Assembly: GCA_049999805.1 (NCBI GenBank)
Contig: JBNGIO010006320.1
Coordinates: forward strand, 473,790 to 530,318
DNA: 56,529 nt
Source of the DNA: Folioceros fuciformis
Lineage: Eukaryota; Anthocerotophyta; Anthocerotopsida; Anthocerotales
Direction of reading: 5' to 3'
Part shown: positions 21,538 through 36,880 of the stretch, in pieces
Numbering within the stretch: the stretch's first letter is position 1
Layout of the letters: each line of letters opens with the position of its first letter
The notes under the pieces: generated by a model
What the model saw: the letters and a program-made list of their open reading frames with translations, nothing else
Told to the model about the DNA's origin: nothing
The model's database searches: none
Program-made: the position numbers and the translations under genes

Positions 21538-24500
21538 ATGCAGAATCCCAACAGCTCTGTGCCGCAGGCGGAGGCAATTCTGCAATGGCTGCAGCTGGAG
21601 ATGGGTTGCACCTTGTCGCAGGCCCAGAAGACGGGGGCGGGGGACAGGGGGCTGCCGTCCCCGGATGTGCTGCGCAAAATTTGCCGAGGGAACATGATTC
21701 CCGTGTGGAACTTCTTTCTGGACAGGGTGAAGTCGGAGAAGACCGTGGAGAGGGTGCGGAAGAACATCCATGTGCACGGGACGCTGGGGCACATGTCCCA
21801 GCCGCGCCAGGCTGTGGCTGACGACAAGACGCCTGTGCGGCGGAAGGTGCTGGACGGGAAGGCGGGGGAGCGGGTCCTGGGGAGGTCTGGGAGCAACAAG
21901 TGGCTGGATGGTAAGGGGAGAGGGCGGGGCAGAGAGGCGAGCAAGGATGTGAGGGAGGTGAAGTCTGATAGATCTGACGTGGGGNNNNNNNNNNNNNNNN
22001 NNNNNNNNNNNNNNNNNNNNNNNNNNNNNNNNNNNNNNNNNNNNNNNNNNNNNNNNNNNNNNNNNNNNNNNNNNNNNNNNNNNNGAGGGAGGTGGCTCTG
22101 CGGGAAAGGGAGCTTGCGGAGCGGGAGCTGGGGAAGCAGCGGCAGCTGTTGGAGAGGCTGATGAAAGATGCAAAGGCAAGAATGCTGGACTTGACGAGGG
22201 AGGAGACTGACAGGCAGAGAATTTTGGATGACAAGTTCAGCTCCAGGTATGGTTGCCCGGGGGTTTGGGTTTTCTGGTCTGATGGGGGGGGGAGCAGAGT
22301 GGTGAAGGATTTGGAGCACTTAATTCTCGTGTTTGGGTTTGTGGTAGGCATAAGCAGATCTTGCTTGAGGGCTATGATATGCGATGCGAGGAGGTGGTGC
22401 AAATACTGGGAGAGTATCTTCGTCGACTGAATCCTTTTGTGGAGCATGCACTCGAGATGCAGAGGGGCAATGCAGGACTCGCGGACCCAGCCGCGGATTC
22501 TGCGCGTGCATTGCTCGAGCAGGAGGGTGGATATGGGGCAGCAGCGGTGAAGAGTGTCAGGCAGTCAGATGATCACATATTCCTGGAAACTGTGCATGAA
22601 CGGGCCATTAGGAGGGCTTGTGAAGCCATAGCTGCAAATATGCTGGAGAAGATCAGGACTACGGTAACGGCATATGAGGGAGAAGGAAGCCAGGGTGATC
22701 CACTTCCGGATCTCTCTGTAGCAGGGTTTGAGAAGGATTTGGGTCCGGCGCTGGAGCTGTCCAGAGAGGCTTCCATGAGCTTGCTCAAGAGCCCGCAAAC
22801 TCTGCTGAAAGCATTGTCGCAGTACACGGCTCGAGTCGTCAATCTTGTCGACTGCGAAGCTGACAAGTCAGACGTCGGAGCTGATGCAGACCAGTTCAGG
22901 TTCTTTTTGCAATCCATGCAGACTCCACTTTGCTTGCTGCACTCATGAGGGTTTTCACCTCCCGAAGACCAGTCATGGCTAGGAAGTGAAGGAGGTTTGC
23001 GTTATGTTTTGTAGAGATGGGCGTCCGTCGGATGACACTTTGGGTGGGACAGAGGAAAGTATGTTGGCTGTTCCATCTCGCCTGAAGTCTATCTCTAAGA
23101 ATGGGCTTGACTCCACAAGCAGAAGGACAAGCAAGCAGCTCCGAGAAAGGCAGGTGATCAGGATGAAATATACAGCACAGAATTCGTGCCTGGGGACACT
23201 TTGTGGATGTGGTTAATTGAACTGACCAAACCTCTGACCGTTCCCTTCCAGAAAGCTCATGTGCGGCAGTTTATCGCAACCGAGGAGGTGCTGAATAGAC
23301 TGGCTGTAGCAAAGCTAGATTTGGATCTGGCGGTGAAAGAACTGAATACGGTCATCATGGATGGAAATGTTTCTCAGCTACCCAACGGAAAAGATCCTCA
23401 TCACACATCTGTTGACTCGCGGCAATCTGAGGTGACTCCACCATAACATCGGCAACGGCTGTAGAGAAAAGAGCGCAGTACAAACCATGGTGCTGACACT
23501 GGGTTGCTCTCATTCCTGTCCTGTCTACAGATCGAACTTCTGGCGAAAGAGCGGGAGGTTGCTGGTGTGAAGGCAAGTGTCAGCTCGTTGCTTTCTGAGG
23601 TGCAGCGTTTGAAGAAAAAATGTGAAGAACGGACTGAGGCAGAAGAGATCCTACGTCAAAAGTGGAAGAAGATTGAGGAGTTTGATGCACGCCGCTTGGA
23701 ACTGGAGGCAGTGTATTCCTTTTTCATTCGGGCCAACATGGTGAATTCTCGATGTGCTATCCAGGAAGCTTTTCATGTCCATTTTTTGTCATTTCGGTCG
23801 ACCTCTTCTCAGTCGTCCAGTCCATGGCAGGCAGCGTGGGCTTCTTGGGAGCACCATCCGAAATGCGCTCGTGAACAAGCATCAAGCACGATACTTCCAA
23901 TCTGCATGACTCTACAGAGGAAACTTTCTGGAACTCGCGACCTCATCGAGGCTGAAGTGGGACATTTCAAGCGTGTGCCCGAGAGTCGAGTTTGTGCGTT
24001 GCCAGTACATGAGCAAGTATGCCTTAATCTCTGCTGCCTATGGTTTGTTGCGTATTTCAATCCTGGGCCGAGACGTCGTGAGATGCTAGCACTGTTGATG
24101 TTTCATCCAGCATTTTTCATGAATCCTGAGGTTTATGTGGCAGGCTCTATCGGACTACATGAGAGCAACTGGTGTCGGAGGGATCGAAGCAGCTGAAGCA
24201 GGGCAGAAAAGTGCTGCTCTTCTTGCGGCCCGAGTTGGCGCTGGAGATCCATCTGCAATACCATCGATCTGTCGGATTTCAGCAGCCCTCCGGACGTTTG
24301 CAGGTATAACTTCGCATGCCTCTACTGTTCCAACTTCCCGGGGCTCTCCGGCAGATTAATGTTGAGAGTTGAATGTAGGCTCCGAGGTCTCAGATGCAGG
24401 TCTCGCGACCGTGGTGGAGTCGGTGCGAGTGTTTCTCACTGCAGGTGCGCATTCAGCCAATCTCTTGGAAGACCTTGCCCGGTCCGTTTTCCGGGTGCAG

Positions 24501-25000
24501 ATGCTGCAAGACATTGCGAGCAACGGGCGAGCTGTGCTGGCATCGGCAAACTCCACCAAGCCAGAGTACGAGAGGTCCGTTGCTACCCTCGGTCATGTGG
24601 GAACGTGTTGCTACTAGTACTCTTGTTCCAGGTGTCTGGAATCTCATTGCCTTGTATGTCAGCAGGACGTCGGCTGCATGCATTGCAACATCTCGAAAGC
24701 AGGACAAAACAACTGCAGAGTGGCTAGCCGAGCTCAAGACTGCGGTGCAGGACGCCCTATCGTCCCTCAACGACTGCAAGCAAGTCAGGGCACTGGTGAG
24801 TTCCTTTATCCAGCACGTCTCCATCTTCCACCTTTATGGAAAACTGATCGGTGCTCTCGACCTTACAGGTTGATGAATGGTGGGAGCAACCTGCCTCCAC
24901 TGCCGTGGACTGGGTCACTGTTGATGGCCAGAATATTGTTTCATGGCTTGCTCATGTCAAGCAACTGCAGACTGCATTTTACGAAAAACAGCTTTCTTAG
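21538..25000 (+). CDS. AUG5: Augmin complex subunit 5 (HAUS5-like), with an assembly gap in exon 1
   Basis: Ten exons: 21538-22246 (containing the N gap), 22348-22899, 23015-23153, 23252-23431, 23531-23740, 23831-24016, 24144-24303, 24379-24574, 24666-24795, 24869-25000. Recognised from plant AUG5 blocks: PEAILQWLQ-like start, [30 protein letters not shown], coiled-coil [54 protein letters not shown], and the terminal [20 protein letters not shown]. Augmin recruits gamma-tubulin to existing microtubules, nucleating branches in spindles, phragmoplasts and cortical arrays. Codon phase closes at every junction except across the N gap, where the downstream frame is offset by 2, so the 100 Ns do not reflect the true length. 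Exon 6 is the most diverged from what I remember. Confidence 0.9.
21985..22084. other. Assembly gap (100 N) inside AUG5 exon 1
   Basis: Exactly 100 Ns, a conventional placeholder size. Flanking coding sequence is low-complexity charged (Lys/Arg/Glu/Gly-rich). The true length must differ from 100 by an amount that restores frame, or the gap hides an intron. Confidence 0.95.
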
Positions 25001-25044
25001 ATAATCTCTTGGGCACGCCATTGTGCCGTGTACAATACTCGCAG

Positions 25045-26417
25045 TTACAATGGGCACATCTTCCGCAGGGGTTGGACTTCCAGTTGCTGCTGCTGCTTTC
25101 GCCTCCACAGGTCCTCAAGGTTGTAATATTTTCGGGCGTCCTCCTCGAAAATGTGCACCACAATGCTCCCTGGTAAGATTTGCGTAGGCATTAATGTAAG
25201 AGGCATCACGGACGTCGAACGAAAACATCAGACTCACATGAGCCAGGGGAGGAGAGGCAGAGTACCGCAGTCCACAACCATCCACCTTTCACTGTCGCGT
25301 CCTTCCACAGTTGGGTAAAGGTTCGAACTAACGTTTAAGGAACGACGCTTCACCTGCATCATCGGGTGAACATGGGTCAAGGGTTTAAGCTGCGAGGGAA
25401 GCTTACTTCAGAACGAAACAGAACCAGCGTACCTGATATACAAGCGCATCGGCAATCCCACGGAGATGCTTGTCCGACCGTCCAGTAACGAAGACCAAGT
25501 GATCGGCCCACTCGCACAGCTCGCGCACCGACAAGACTTCAACGTCCTTGGCTCTCAGCTTCTCCATGATGTGAAGTATTTCGTCTACCGTCAGAATGTG
25601 GAGATACCGACGACCATCAGGATCGGAGCGCGGTTCCGTCAGCTCCAATTCCTGCATAGATCCTGCAACCAATTAGGCAGGCAGGCAGGTAAGGAGGCAT
25701 CCGGCGTCCAGAATTCAATCTTTCTCCTTTGCAATTGTTACTCGAGGCTGCAGAAGGAGAATTACTTACCGCTTGCTCGGCATTTTCTTGGGCTAACTGA
25801 AAGCTGTAGGAGAACGTCTCGGCCTTGGGACGCTTCTCCCATTGCACACTCGTGGCATAGGTGGTCAAGACAGGGGGCGCCTCATCCACGGCACTGCCAT
25901 CTTCAATATCGTCATCGGAACAACTGAACACATCGACGTACTCCATCTCACCATCTTGGATTTCATCCGGAAAATCCATCTTAGCTTCGGCTTTCTCGGA
26001 GGCATCACTTTCGGCGAAACCCAGGCTTTCACCTGGTGCAGCATCAGACTCGCTGTCCAATCCTGGATCCGCCTCTCCCACAATCTCCGGAGTGGCATCA
26101 ACTACACTCTCCTCTGAGCTCCGCGCAGTGTCACTAAACGCAGAGCTAGGCATCAAATTCCATCTTGGACTAGGCAATTTGGCCTTGCCAGCCTTCAGCT
26201 GCCATCTTTCTCCCCAGGTGTCACAGACCCTTCTGCCAGCGAAATCCCGCAGCCGAGGATGCTTGGCAGCTACTGTGGGTTCAAACATCCGGGCATTATC
26301 CTCTAACCAAGGAGAGTCCTGACCAAAAATCGCTGCCGCAAAAGAAGAAAAACGGACACGACAACGTAAGCGATCCAAGCCTGATTTATCGAGATACCGC
26401 ATGCACGGAGGAGGCAT
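25045..26417 (-). CDS. Iojap/RsfS ribosomal silencing factor, organelle-targeted
   Basis: Four exons on the minus strand: 26417-25770, 25651-25433, 25353-25266, 25169-25045 (359 aa). The Iojap/RsfS domain is split over exons 2-4: ILTVDEILHIMEKLRAKDVE, ELCEWADHLVFVTGRSDKH, LRGIADALVYQ, then YPTVEGRDSERWMVVDCG and SIVVHIFEEDARKYYNLEDLW. Family proteins bind uL14 of the large ribosomal subunit and block subunit joining. The long N-terminal half is a transit peptide plus an acidic linker (ESDASEKAEAKMDFPDE and similar), pointing to chloroplast or mitochondrion. I chose the ATG at 26417; an upstream in-frame ATG at 26549 would overlap the start of the divergent TRM1. Its stop is 44 bp from the AUG5 stop (tail-to-tail). 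Confidence 0.88.
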
Positions 26418-26531
26418 GGCGAGAAAGCCAAATGCTCTCCCAGAAAACACGAAAGATGCTGCCCTGGTGCTTAAACCCTTAGAAATATATACCCGAGGCC
26501 GAAGCCCTAGCCCTTGAATAGAGGAACAAAT
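26418..26531. promoter_or_regulatory. Very short bidirectional promoter, RsfS/TRM1
   Basis: Only 114 bp separate the chosen start codons of two divergent genes that both serve translation. If RsfS used its upstream ATG (26549) the two coding regions would overlap head-to-head. No TATA box is evident apart from AAATATATACC at about 26483. Confidence 0.55.
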
Positions 26532-29500
26532 ATGCACCTTCGCCTCCACTGGAAATCAAGTCGAACAGCGATTTCACGAACCGCGTGGCTTGCTGCATTT
26601 TCAGCCTGGCCGTCTCATTTTGCTGTGCAGCAGGTCGGCATGGGGGAAGCGCCTGAACAGGACGCCCGTGCTGCAAACGGAAAGGTTTCTGACATCAAGT
26701 CTCAAGCGAATGGAACTGCTGCACCTACTGAGGCTGCATCTACAGCTCCGGACCTGAACGACTACAAGATTCTACGCGAAGGCGAGGCGGATATATTGCT
26801 GCGTGGCAATGACGTCTTCTACAACAAGGCGCAGGTAGACTTTGCTGGCCAGAGTGGAAATTTGGATGCAAGCCGTCAGGTGCCAATTACCGTCTGATAG
26901 GGATAGCACACGTTCTGGTCCACCTCCAGATCGTGAACAGGGACTTGTCGATTGCGGTGTTGCGAACTTTTGTGGCCGTGCGTGAAGAGGAGCAAAAGGC
27001 CAGTTTCAGTAAGCGTGGAGGAAGCAATCAGAAGCTTCGGGCCCAGCCTGTGAACGATGAGGGGTTTAAAGCAGAGAGTACGAGTGCAGTCGAAGCTTCG
27101 GAAGGTGGACCTGCCCCGGGGAAACGCGACTCGGTGCCTTCAGTGAAGCCGATTCGTGTTTTAGAGGTGTGAATTTTGCCTGTTCAGCAATTTGAGATTA
27201 GACGCGTAGCAGGGGTTGTCAGCCCGGAGCTGTGGCGTTTGTTTTTTCATGGAACGGAAGCCTTTGCCTTGAACTGGTTGCTGCAAGTGGTCTAGTATGT
27301 CTGGAAGTAGTTTTTCACTTGCGTGTTTGAGCTCGCGTACCATCTCTAAAATCTTTGCAGGCTCTGGCAGCTTCGGGCCTGCGGGCACTGAGATATGCAC
27401 GTGAGGTCCAAGGAGTGGGAAGTGTCGTGGCACTTGATAATGACCCTGGTAGGACCATTTCTAGACACACTCCTCATCCGTTGCAGAAAAGCTCAGTCGG
27501 GCTGTCTGATCCTCTTGTTTCAGCGCATCTGAGATTAGACTCCTGGAGATTTAATTCATTGGTTCTGTTGCTGCAGTTGCGGTTGAAGTATGCAAGAGGA
27601 ATATTCGGTTGAATGGTTCTGCTGTTTCAAGCAAGGTACATGCTGAACTAGCAGATGCGAGGCTGCACATGCTAAGCAACGAGAAGAGCTTTGATGCGGT
27701 CAGTATCTGGAACAATTCTCGTCGTTTTCACCCCTCGTTTCCTGCCATACCAGGTAGTTCAGTGGCTTATCCGTCGCGCTGAACCATCGAATTGTAATCT
27801 GATAACAGGTGGATCTCGATCCATATGGGTCACCATCTGTCTTTTTGGACTCAGCAGTCCAGTCCGTTAGTGATGGTGGGCTGCTCCTCTGCACTGCCAC
27901 AGATATGGCAGTGCTCTGTGGTAACAATGGGGAAGTGTGTTACAGCAAGTGAGTATGCACCTCACCAAGTACATTTCCAAGATGAAGCTTTGCAAGAGCA
28001 TCCCCCGTATTCCGGGGACCTATTGTTCTTGCTGCACCACAGTCGTGTCATCCCTACAGCGAGAATGCCCCATTGTCTGGTCTGACTTTTGTGTTCCAAT
28101 TGCAGGTATGGTTCCTACCCCCTACGAGGGAAGTACTGCCATGAGATGGCTCTCCGAATACTACTAGCTTCCATTGAGGTACACCTCAAAGAAAGCATTG
28201 TGCGTTTGGTGCCTTTGAATGCCTAAGCTTTTTGATTGGTAGGTTCTTTCTTTCTGACAACCCACTCGATGCAGAGCCATGCGAATCGATATAAGCGCCA
28301 CATTGTACCTGTGCTTTCAGTCTCCATTGACTTCTATGTCAGAGTCTTTGTACGGATATACACGTAAGTGTGTCAAGGCCATCTTGAGGTTTATAATGTT
28401 GTAGGAATCATGTGTTGGGATGTCTTTCACTAGTTTACATGTGCAGTTCAGCCATTGCAATCAAGGCCAGCCCGAGCAAACTGTCTTATGTCTATCAATG
28501 TGTGGGGTGTGACGCCTTTCATGCTCAACCTGTTGGTCGCATTAGCTGCAAGGTCTGTGGAGCTGCGTCCTATTCTGTGACCTTTTGTTAGCATGTGGGT
28601 TTCTAATCTCAGTCCGGAAGCAGTCTGGTTGAATTGCAGATGTTCTTAGGGGTAGCTTTGCTGTGAGGTCGTAGAAACCACACCTGTTTAGGCTCTCAAG
28701 TTTTACGTGATTTGGGCTCCAGAATAATAGTGTTCGTTACATGCCTGGGAATGGACCCACAATTCTGCCCGAATGTAAGCATTGTGGAAAGCACTTCAAT
28801 ATGGGTGGTCCTCTGTGGATGGCGCCAATTCACGATGAATCCTGGGTACTGTCAACACTTGAGAGGACAAAGGAGTTGAAGCGTAGATATCCTGCATTTG
28901 ATAAAGTGCACAGCATTCTGACAGCAGTTTCAGAGGTGAGTTGTTTATGTCCAGCTCTCTGTCGAAATTACCATTCTGAGGGAAAGCAGTGGGTTGTCTC
29001 TTGGTAACGTTTGACCACTACTCCCCAGGAGCTTATGGATGTGCCATTATTTCTTAGCATGCACTCGCTGTGTGCTACCTTGAAGTGCACGTCTCCTTCT
29101 GCAGCCATGTTACGGTCTGCAGTTGCGAATGCTGGTTACCGCATTTCAGGATCTCATGCAAATCCATTAGGCCTCAAGACAGATGCACCTTTTGAGGTGA
29201 TCTGGGATATAATGCGTTGTTGGGTATGGATCAACGGGCTAGTCTTTTTGTTTATTTGTGTCTTGCTCTCGGTCTTCATATGCTTTATGATTGCTGTGCT
29301 TGCTACTGATTTGTAAGGGACATCATGGCCTGTGCATGTGCAGGTCAAGGATCATCCGGTGAAGGCCCAGCCTGCAGACACACCAGGAAGCGTCATCCTC
29401 AGCAAGGAACCTGAGCTGAACGTGAGTGTCCTGACCTCTGAGCCATCTTCACATTTTTGCAGGTGTAAGATCGATCGGAACTGAAAGTCTGGCTATGAAA

Positions 29501-29739
29501 CGTAGGCCAATTTTACTCGGGTAAATGCTGCGCTAAGCAAGGCTTTATCAGCGGGAGTTCCACGGTTCTTGCCCAACCCCGAGGAATTTTGGGGACCGAA
29601 GCCCAGAGCAGGTCGGCATCTCACCGATAAGCACATTGGCTCTCTTGGGAGGGACGCTGTCGAGGGGTCCAACAAAGCTCTTGGAAGCAGCGAGAATGAA
29701 GGGCCATCTGTGAAACGCCAGAAAGTAGCGGATGTGTAG
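26532..29739 (+). CDS. TRM1: tRNA (guanine26-N2)-dimethyltransferase TRM1
   Basis: Twelve exons: 26532-26834, 26930-27166, 27361-27448, 27577-27698, 27809-27948, 28106-28178, 28275-28363, 28447-28552, 28723-28935, 29029-29223, 29344-29421, 29506-29739 (625 aa, every phase closes). Diagnostic blocks: [62 protein letters not shown] (catalytic DPYG), [20 protein letters not shown], a Cys cluster (YQCVGCDAF and CKHCGKHF) and [20 protein letters not shown]. The enzyme makes m2,2G26 in cytosolic and mitochondrial tRNAs. The first 36 residues are Arg/Ser-rich without acidic residues (mitochondrial presequence-like); a second in-frame ATG at 26640 would remove them. The lysine-rich C-terminus (KRQKVADV) may act as a nuclear signal. 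Confidence 0.94.
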
Positions 29740-29901
29740 GAAGACAGCGCAGTGAGAAGCTGCATACAAATCAAACCAGCTGTGCATTCATTTTCGTCCA
29801 CTCACCAGGCAGTCCAAATTTTGCCATTCAATAATTCTTCAGGCCAGTGTGACATGCAAGCTGCTTAGCCGATGCCCCAGCCGAAAGTGGCTCTGGGACA
29901 T

Positions 29902-30396
29902 CTAAGCCATCCTGATGGGTTGCCAGGTACCCTTGTCCCCGTTTGTCGGACCTCCAACGATGGTAACATGCTCGTCGCCACCTACGTAGAACCCTTTGAG
30001 CGAGATGGGGCGCGTGGGAGTCACAAGCGCCTTGACAACTGCCGGCGCCAGAGTTGTAACACCAGCCGAGATGGCTTCTGGAACGACAGAAGAGGCCACA
30101 AGGGGAGACAGGGCCGCAGCAGCTGAACCAGCTGCAGGAATAGCAGCCAAGCCCGCTGTCACACCCGACGCAATAGCCAAGCCGATGGGTACAGCAATCG
30201 ATAAAACAGCTTCGGTGTGCGTAGGCTCGTTGCTGCCGTCGTACGGGAAGATATCGATGGAGAACCAGACACGACCGGTGTTCCGGATAGCATCCTCGCC
30301 CGGTTGAAGCACCCCCCAGTAGAGCGGCCCGACTTGCGAGATGACGAAGACCAAAGGAATTTCAGTGCGATTGTGGAACGAGATGCTGCCCCCCAT
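29902..30396 (-). CDS. Unknown small protein, predicted N-myristoylated, with Ala/Gly-rich hydrophobic core
   Basis: Intronless, 164 aa, convergent with TRM1 (162 bp between stops). I do not recognise a named family. The N-terminus MGGSIS fits the N-myristoylation consensus (Gly2, Ser6). Residues about 20-60 are beta-like (VFVISQVGPLYWGVLQPGE, RNTGRVWFSIDIFPYDG). Residues about 65-128 are a long Ala/Gly/Val-rich stretch with small residues at regular spacing (PIGLAIASGVTAGLAAIP), able to form one or two transmembrane or amphipathic helices. The C-terminus returns to beta-like sequence (FYVGGDEHVTIVGGP). Together this suggests a lipid-anchored or membrane-inserting protein. The intact frame and non-random composition support a real gene. 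Confidence 0.6.
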   Translation of the reverse strand: MGGSISFHNRTEIPLVFVISQVGPLYWGVLQPGEDAIRNTGRVWFSIDIFPYDGSNEPTHTEAVLSIAVPIGLAIASGVTAGLAAIPAAGSAAAALSPLVASSVVPEAISAGVTTLAPAVVKALVTPTRPISLKGFYVGGDEHVTIVGGPTNGDKGTWQPIRMA

Positions 30397-32893
30397 CTTG
30401 GATCGCTGTTAGGTGACACACATTCGAGAAAGCATGAGTCCAAGACAGCACCTAGCGGGAGGTCCCGAAATGGATAGGCTCTCCCAGCCTTTGACTGCAG
30501 TACAGACACACAACCCTAACCTCACGAAGTAGCACTTGGCAAATTGAAATTCGACTCTAGAGCCAAGCAGCGGCAGCAAGAGGCCTTGGTCAGACGAAGG
30601 ACCAACGACAACGAATACTGAACAGTTAATCAGTTGGCATCTGCCATGCATGGCGGACCAGAGGACAAGGGTAGGGCGGACAGGAGGAAAATCGCAACAG
30701 CCATCAGCTATGACTTGACACCTGCCTCCGGTAGCCACATATTAGGATGACGTAGATGTCGCGTCTTTCATGTTCTGGGTCCACAGGACGCGGGAAGACG
30801 CGGGGGGACGCGGAAACACACTCGTATCACTACAGAAAGAGGGGAGGGCCTTCGTTTCTTGTAGACATGCCCAACCTAGGTTATTGAACCAATGTTAAAG
30901 GAGTAATTTCGGCACCTTCGTTTCCAGATACCGCCGACTCACAAACTGCCTGTCTTCGTTCTACACACGCGTCCGCAACCTCTTCCTCCCGCCGCAACCC
31001 CACCTACCCACCGCGATAGAGCGTTGATCTAAGCGTGGAAGCTATCGTGGGATTGGAGCGAGGGGGAGAGGTTGCGAGTCTCCATGAGGTTTGTGACGTA
31101 GTGGTTACTGAGAGGTGCAACGAGAGCGGCACATCGGTCAAAGGTCGGAGAGGTAGGGCTACGACCAGGAGGAAAGGAAAGCAGTGGCTCCGAAAACAAG
31201 TGCAGGCGGATAAACATCCGCCACCACAAGGGAGGGGAAAAGGATCATCAAAGGGGAGGCGGAGTCGAGTCTTCTGAGGAGGAGCGCGGGAAGTTAAGAA
31301 AAGATATCCTCCTCAGACACAATAATGTTTCCGGAGGAGAGGAGAAGAGGGAGGAGCCGTCATGGAAGACATGCTGCAGTGACACCGAGCGGTAGGCATG
31401 AGGCTGCAGGAGGTCGCACACTGATTTAATACTAATTAACTATCAATGCTGGACCTACATCAGTTTTATTTTCTCTCTTCTATTTTTGTGTATATTTGTG
31501 AGGTTTCTTTAAACCTAACTACATAAGTACCGCCCCCTTCGTTGCGCAGGGTAAAAGGAAGCAACGGCCTCGAATCTCGTCTAAACACTCCGTAGCGCTC
31601 CACTTACAATTCACTCACTTCCTCTCACACGACTCAGTACTAGGCTCCAGGTAGCCCGCCGTCCACTGACGACTCGCAAACCACCTCCTCTAGGTGCTGC
31701 TCTTTATTCCATATACTTACAAAGAGTCTGGCGATCTACGCCCCACTGGCTACTGCCCTCGACTCTATCTGACAAGCTTACTCTTCAAGCCCTCCACAGC
31801 TATGCCTCAAGGCTAGACTTCTCACTGTCTGCCTCTTTGTGTATCAGTATATCACAATATATTTTTAAGACCCTAACACTGGCCTATTTATACTCCACAG
31901 CTAAGCCACTGCTAAAACTGGGAATGATACACACCACTTATCCTAGAATACTAATGGTCATTACAACTCCATCCTTCTTAGGAGGTTTTGCCTGGAACAC
32001 ACATTTGTTTCCCAAAGGCAACAAGAAGCATACTTGCTTCTTTATCAAGACACTCTAGATTTAACTTTCACCTTTCTACTTTTAACTTTCACCTTGTTTC
32101 ACTTATGCCACCTTATGCCATTACTCTATATCTGGTTATGGATAAGTTATTTGTTTATTTATTTTATAATAATATAATATATTTTTCCTCAAAAAAGATA
32201 AATATATCATATAATTATTTTTAATTCGTTTTTATAATCATACATGCTCCTTCTCCGTCTAGACATTCTTTTCTTCAAATGGTGCTTGATAATAGTTAAG
32301 CGTTTGATGGAGATGCCATGTTCACATAACAATTTGGCATGCTGATATAGTTAAAGTTGGTGTTGCTTAGTTGGTGAATTTGCTCATTTACTCAGACTTT
32401 AAGATCTCTCATATTTACCAAAAAAAATCCTGAAAGTGATGTATCTTTCGCTCCAATATCATGTAGTGATGTATTATGGTATGCTATTGTAGATTCATGT
32501 AGGGATCTTTCACTAGCATTTTTGAGCAAAACATATACATATGTATATGCGCGAAGTCTATACCCATCTACCCAAAAGAGGTGAGACAAACCACAAAAGA
32601 TAACAAAGCCGCTAAGTGAAAGTATTGGACATGTAGCTTAATAAGAAAGGAGAACTACCAAGTGCCATACAACAACATTTTCTTCTCATCTTTCAAGGGT
32701 TCTGGAACCGCTGGGCTATTAACACAATGAGAGGGAGGAACCAAATCGCATTGCTTTTCAAATCAGCGAAATATACGATTACTGAACACTGACCCAGTCA
32801 CACACAAAGGAAACTCTTCAAGATGCAGATTGGTAATGAAGAAGGATTCTATAGTGTCGCTGGGAACCGCAGCCGGGGACATCCAAACCCGGC
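30397..32893. other. 2.5-kb spacer, AT-rich in part, with a possible LTR-element remnant
   Basis: No gene is recognised. 30397-31300 holds only unremarkable short ORFs. From 31430 the sequence turns AT-rich; 32100-32230 is extremely so (ATAATATAATATATTT-type). Around 31533 the minus strand reads a purine tract (GAAGGGGGCGGTA) of the kind seen just before a 3' LTR in plant retroelements, but no paired LTR or coding domain is visible. Confidence 0.35.

Positions 32894-36880
<3,987 letters not shown>

Noticed and set aside
21141-22319. Minus-strand frames of 250-390 codons spanning the N gap
   Set aside because: They are antisense to AUG5 exon 1, run through Ns, and are Pro/Ser-rich low complexity.
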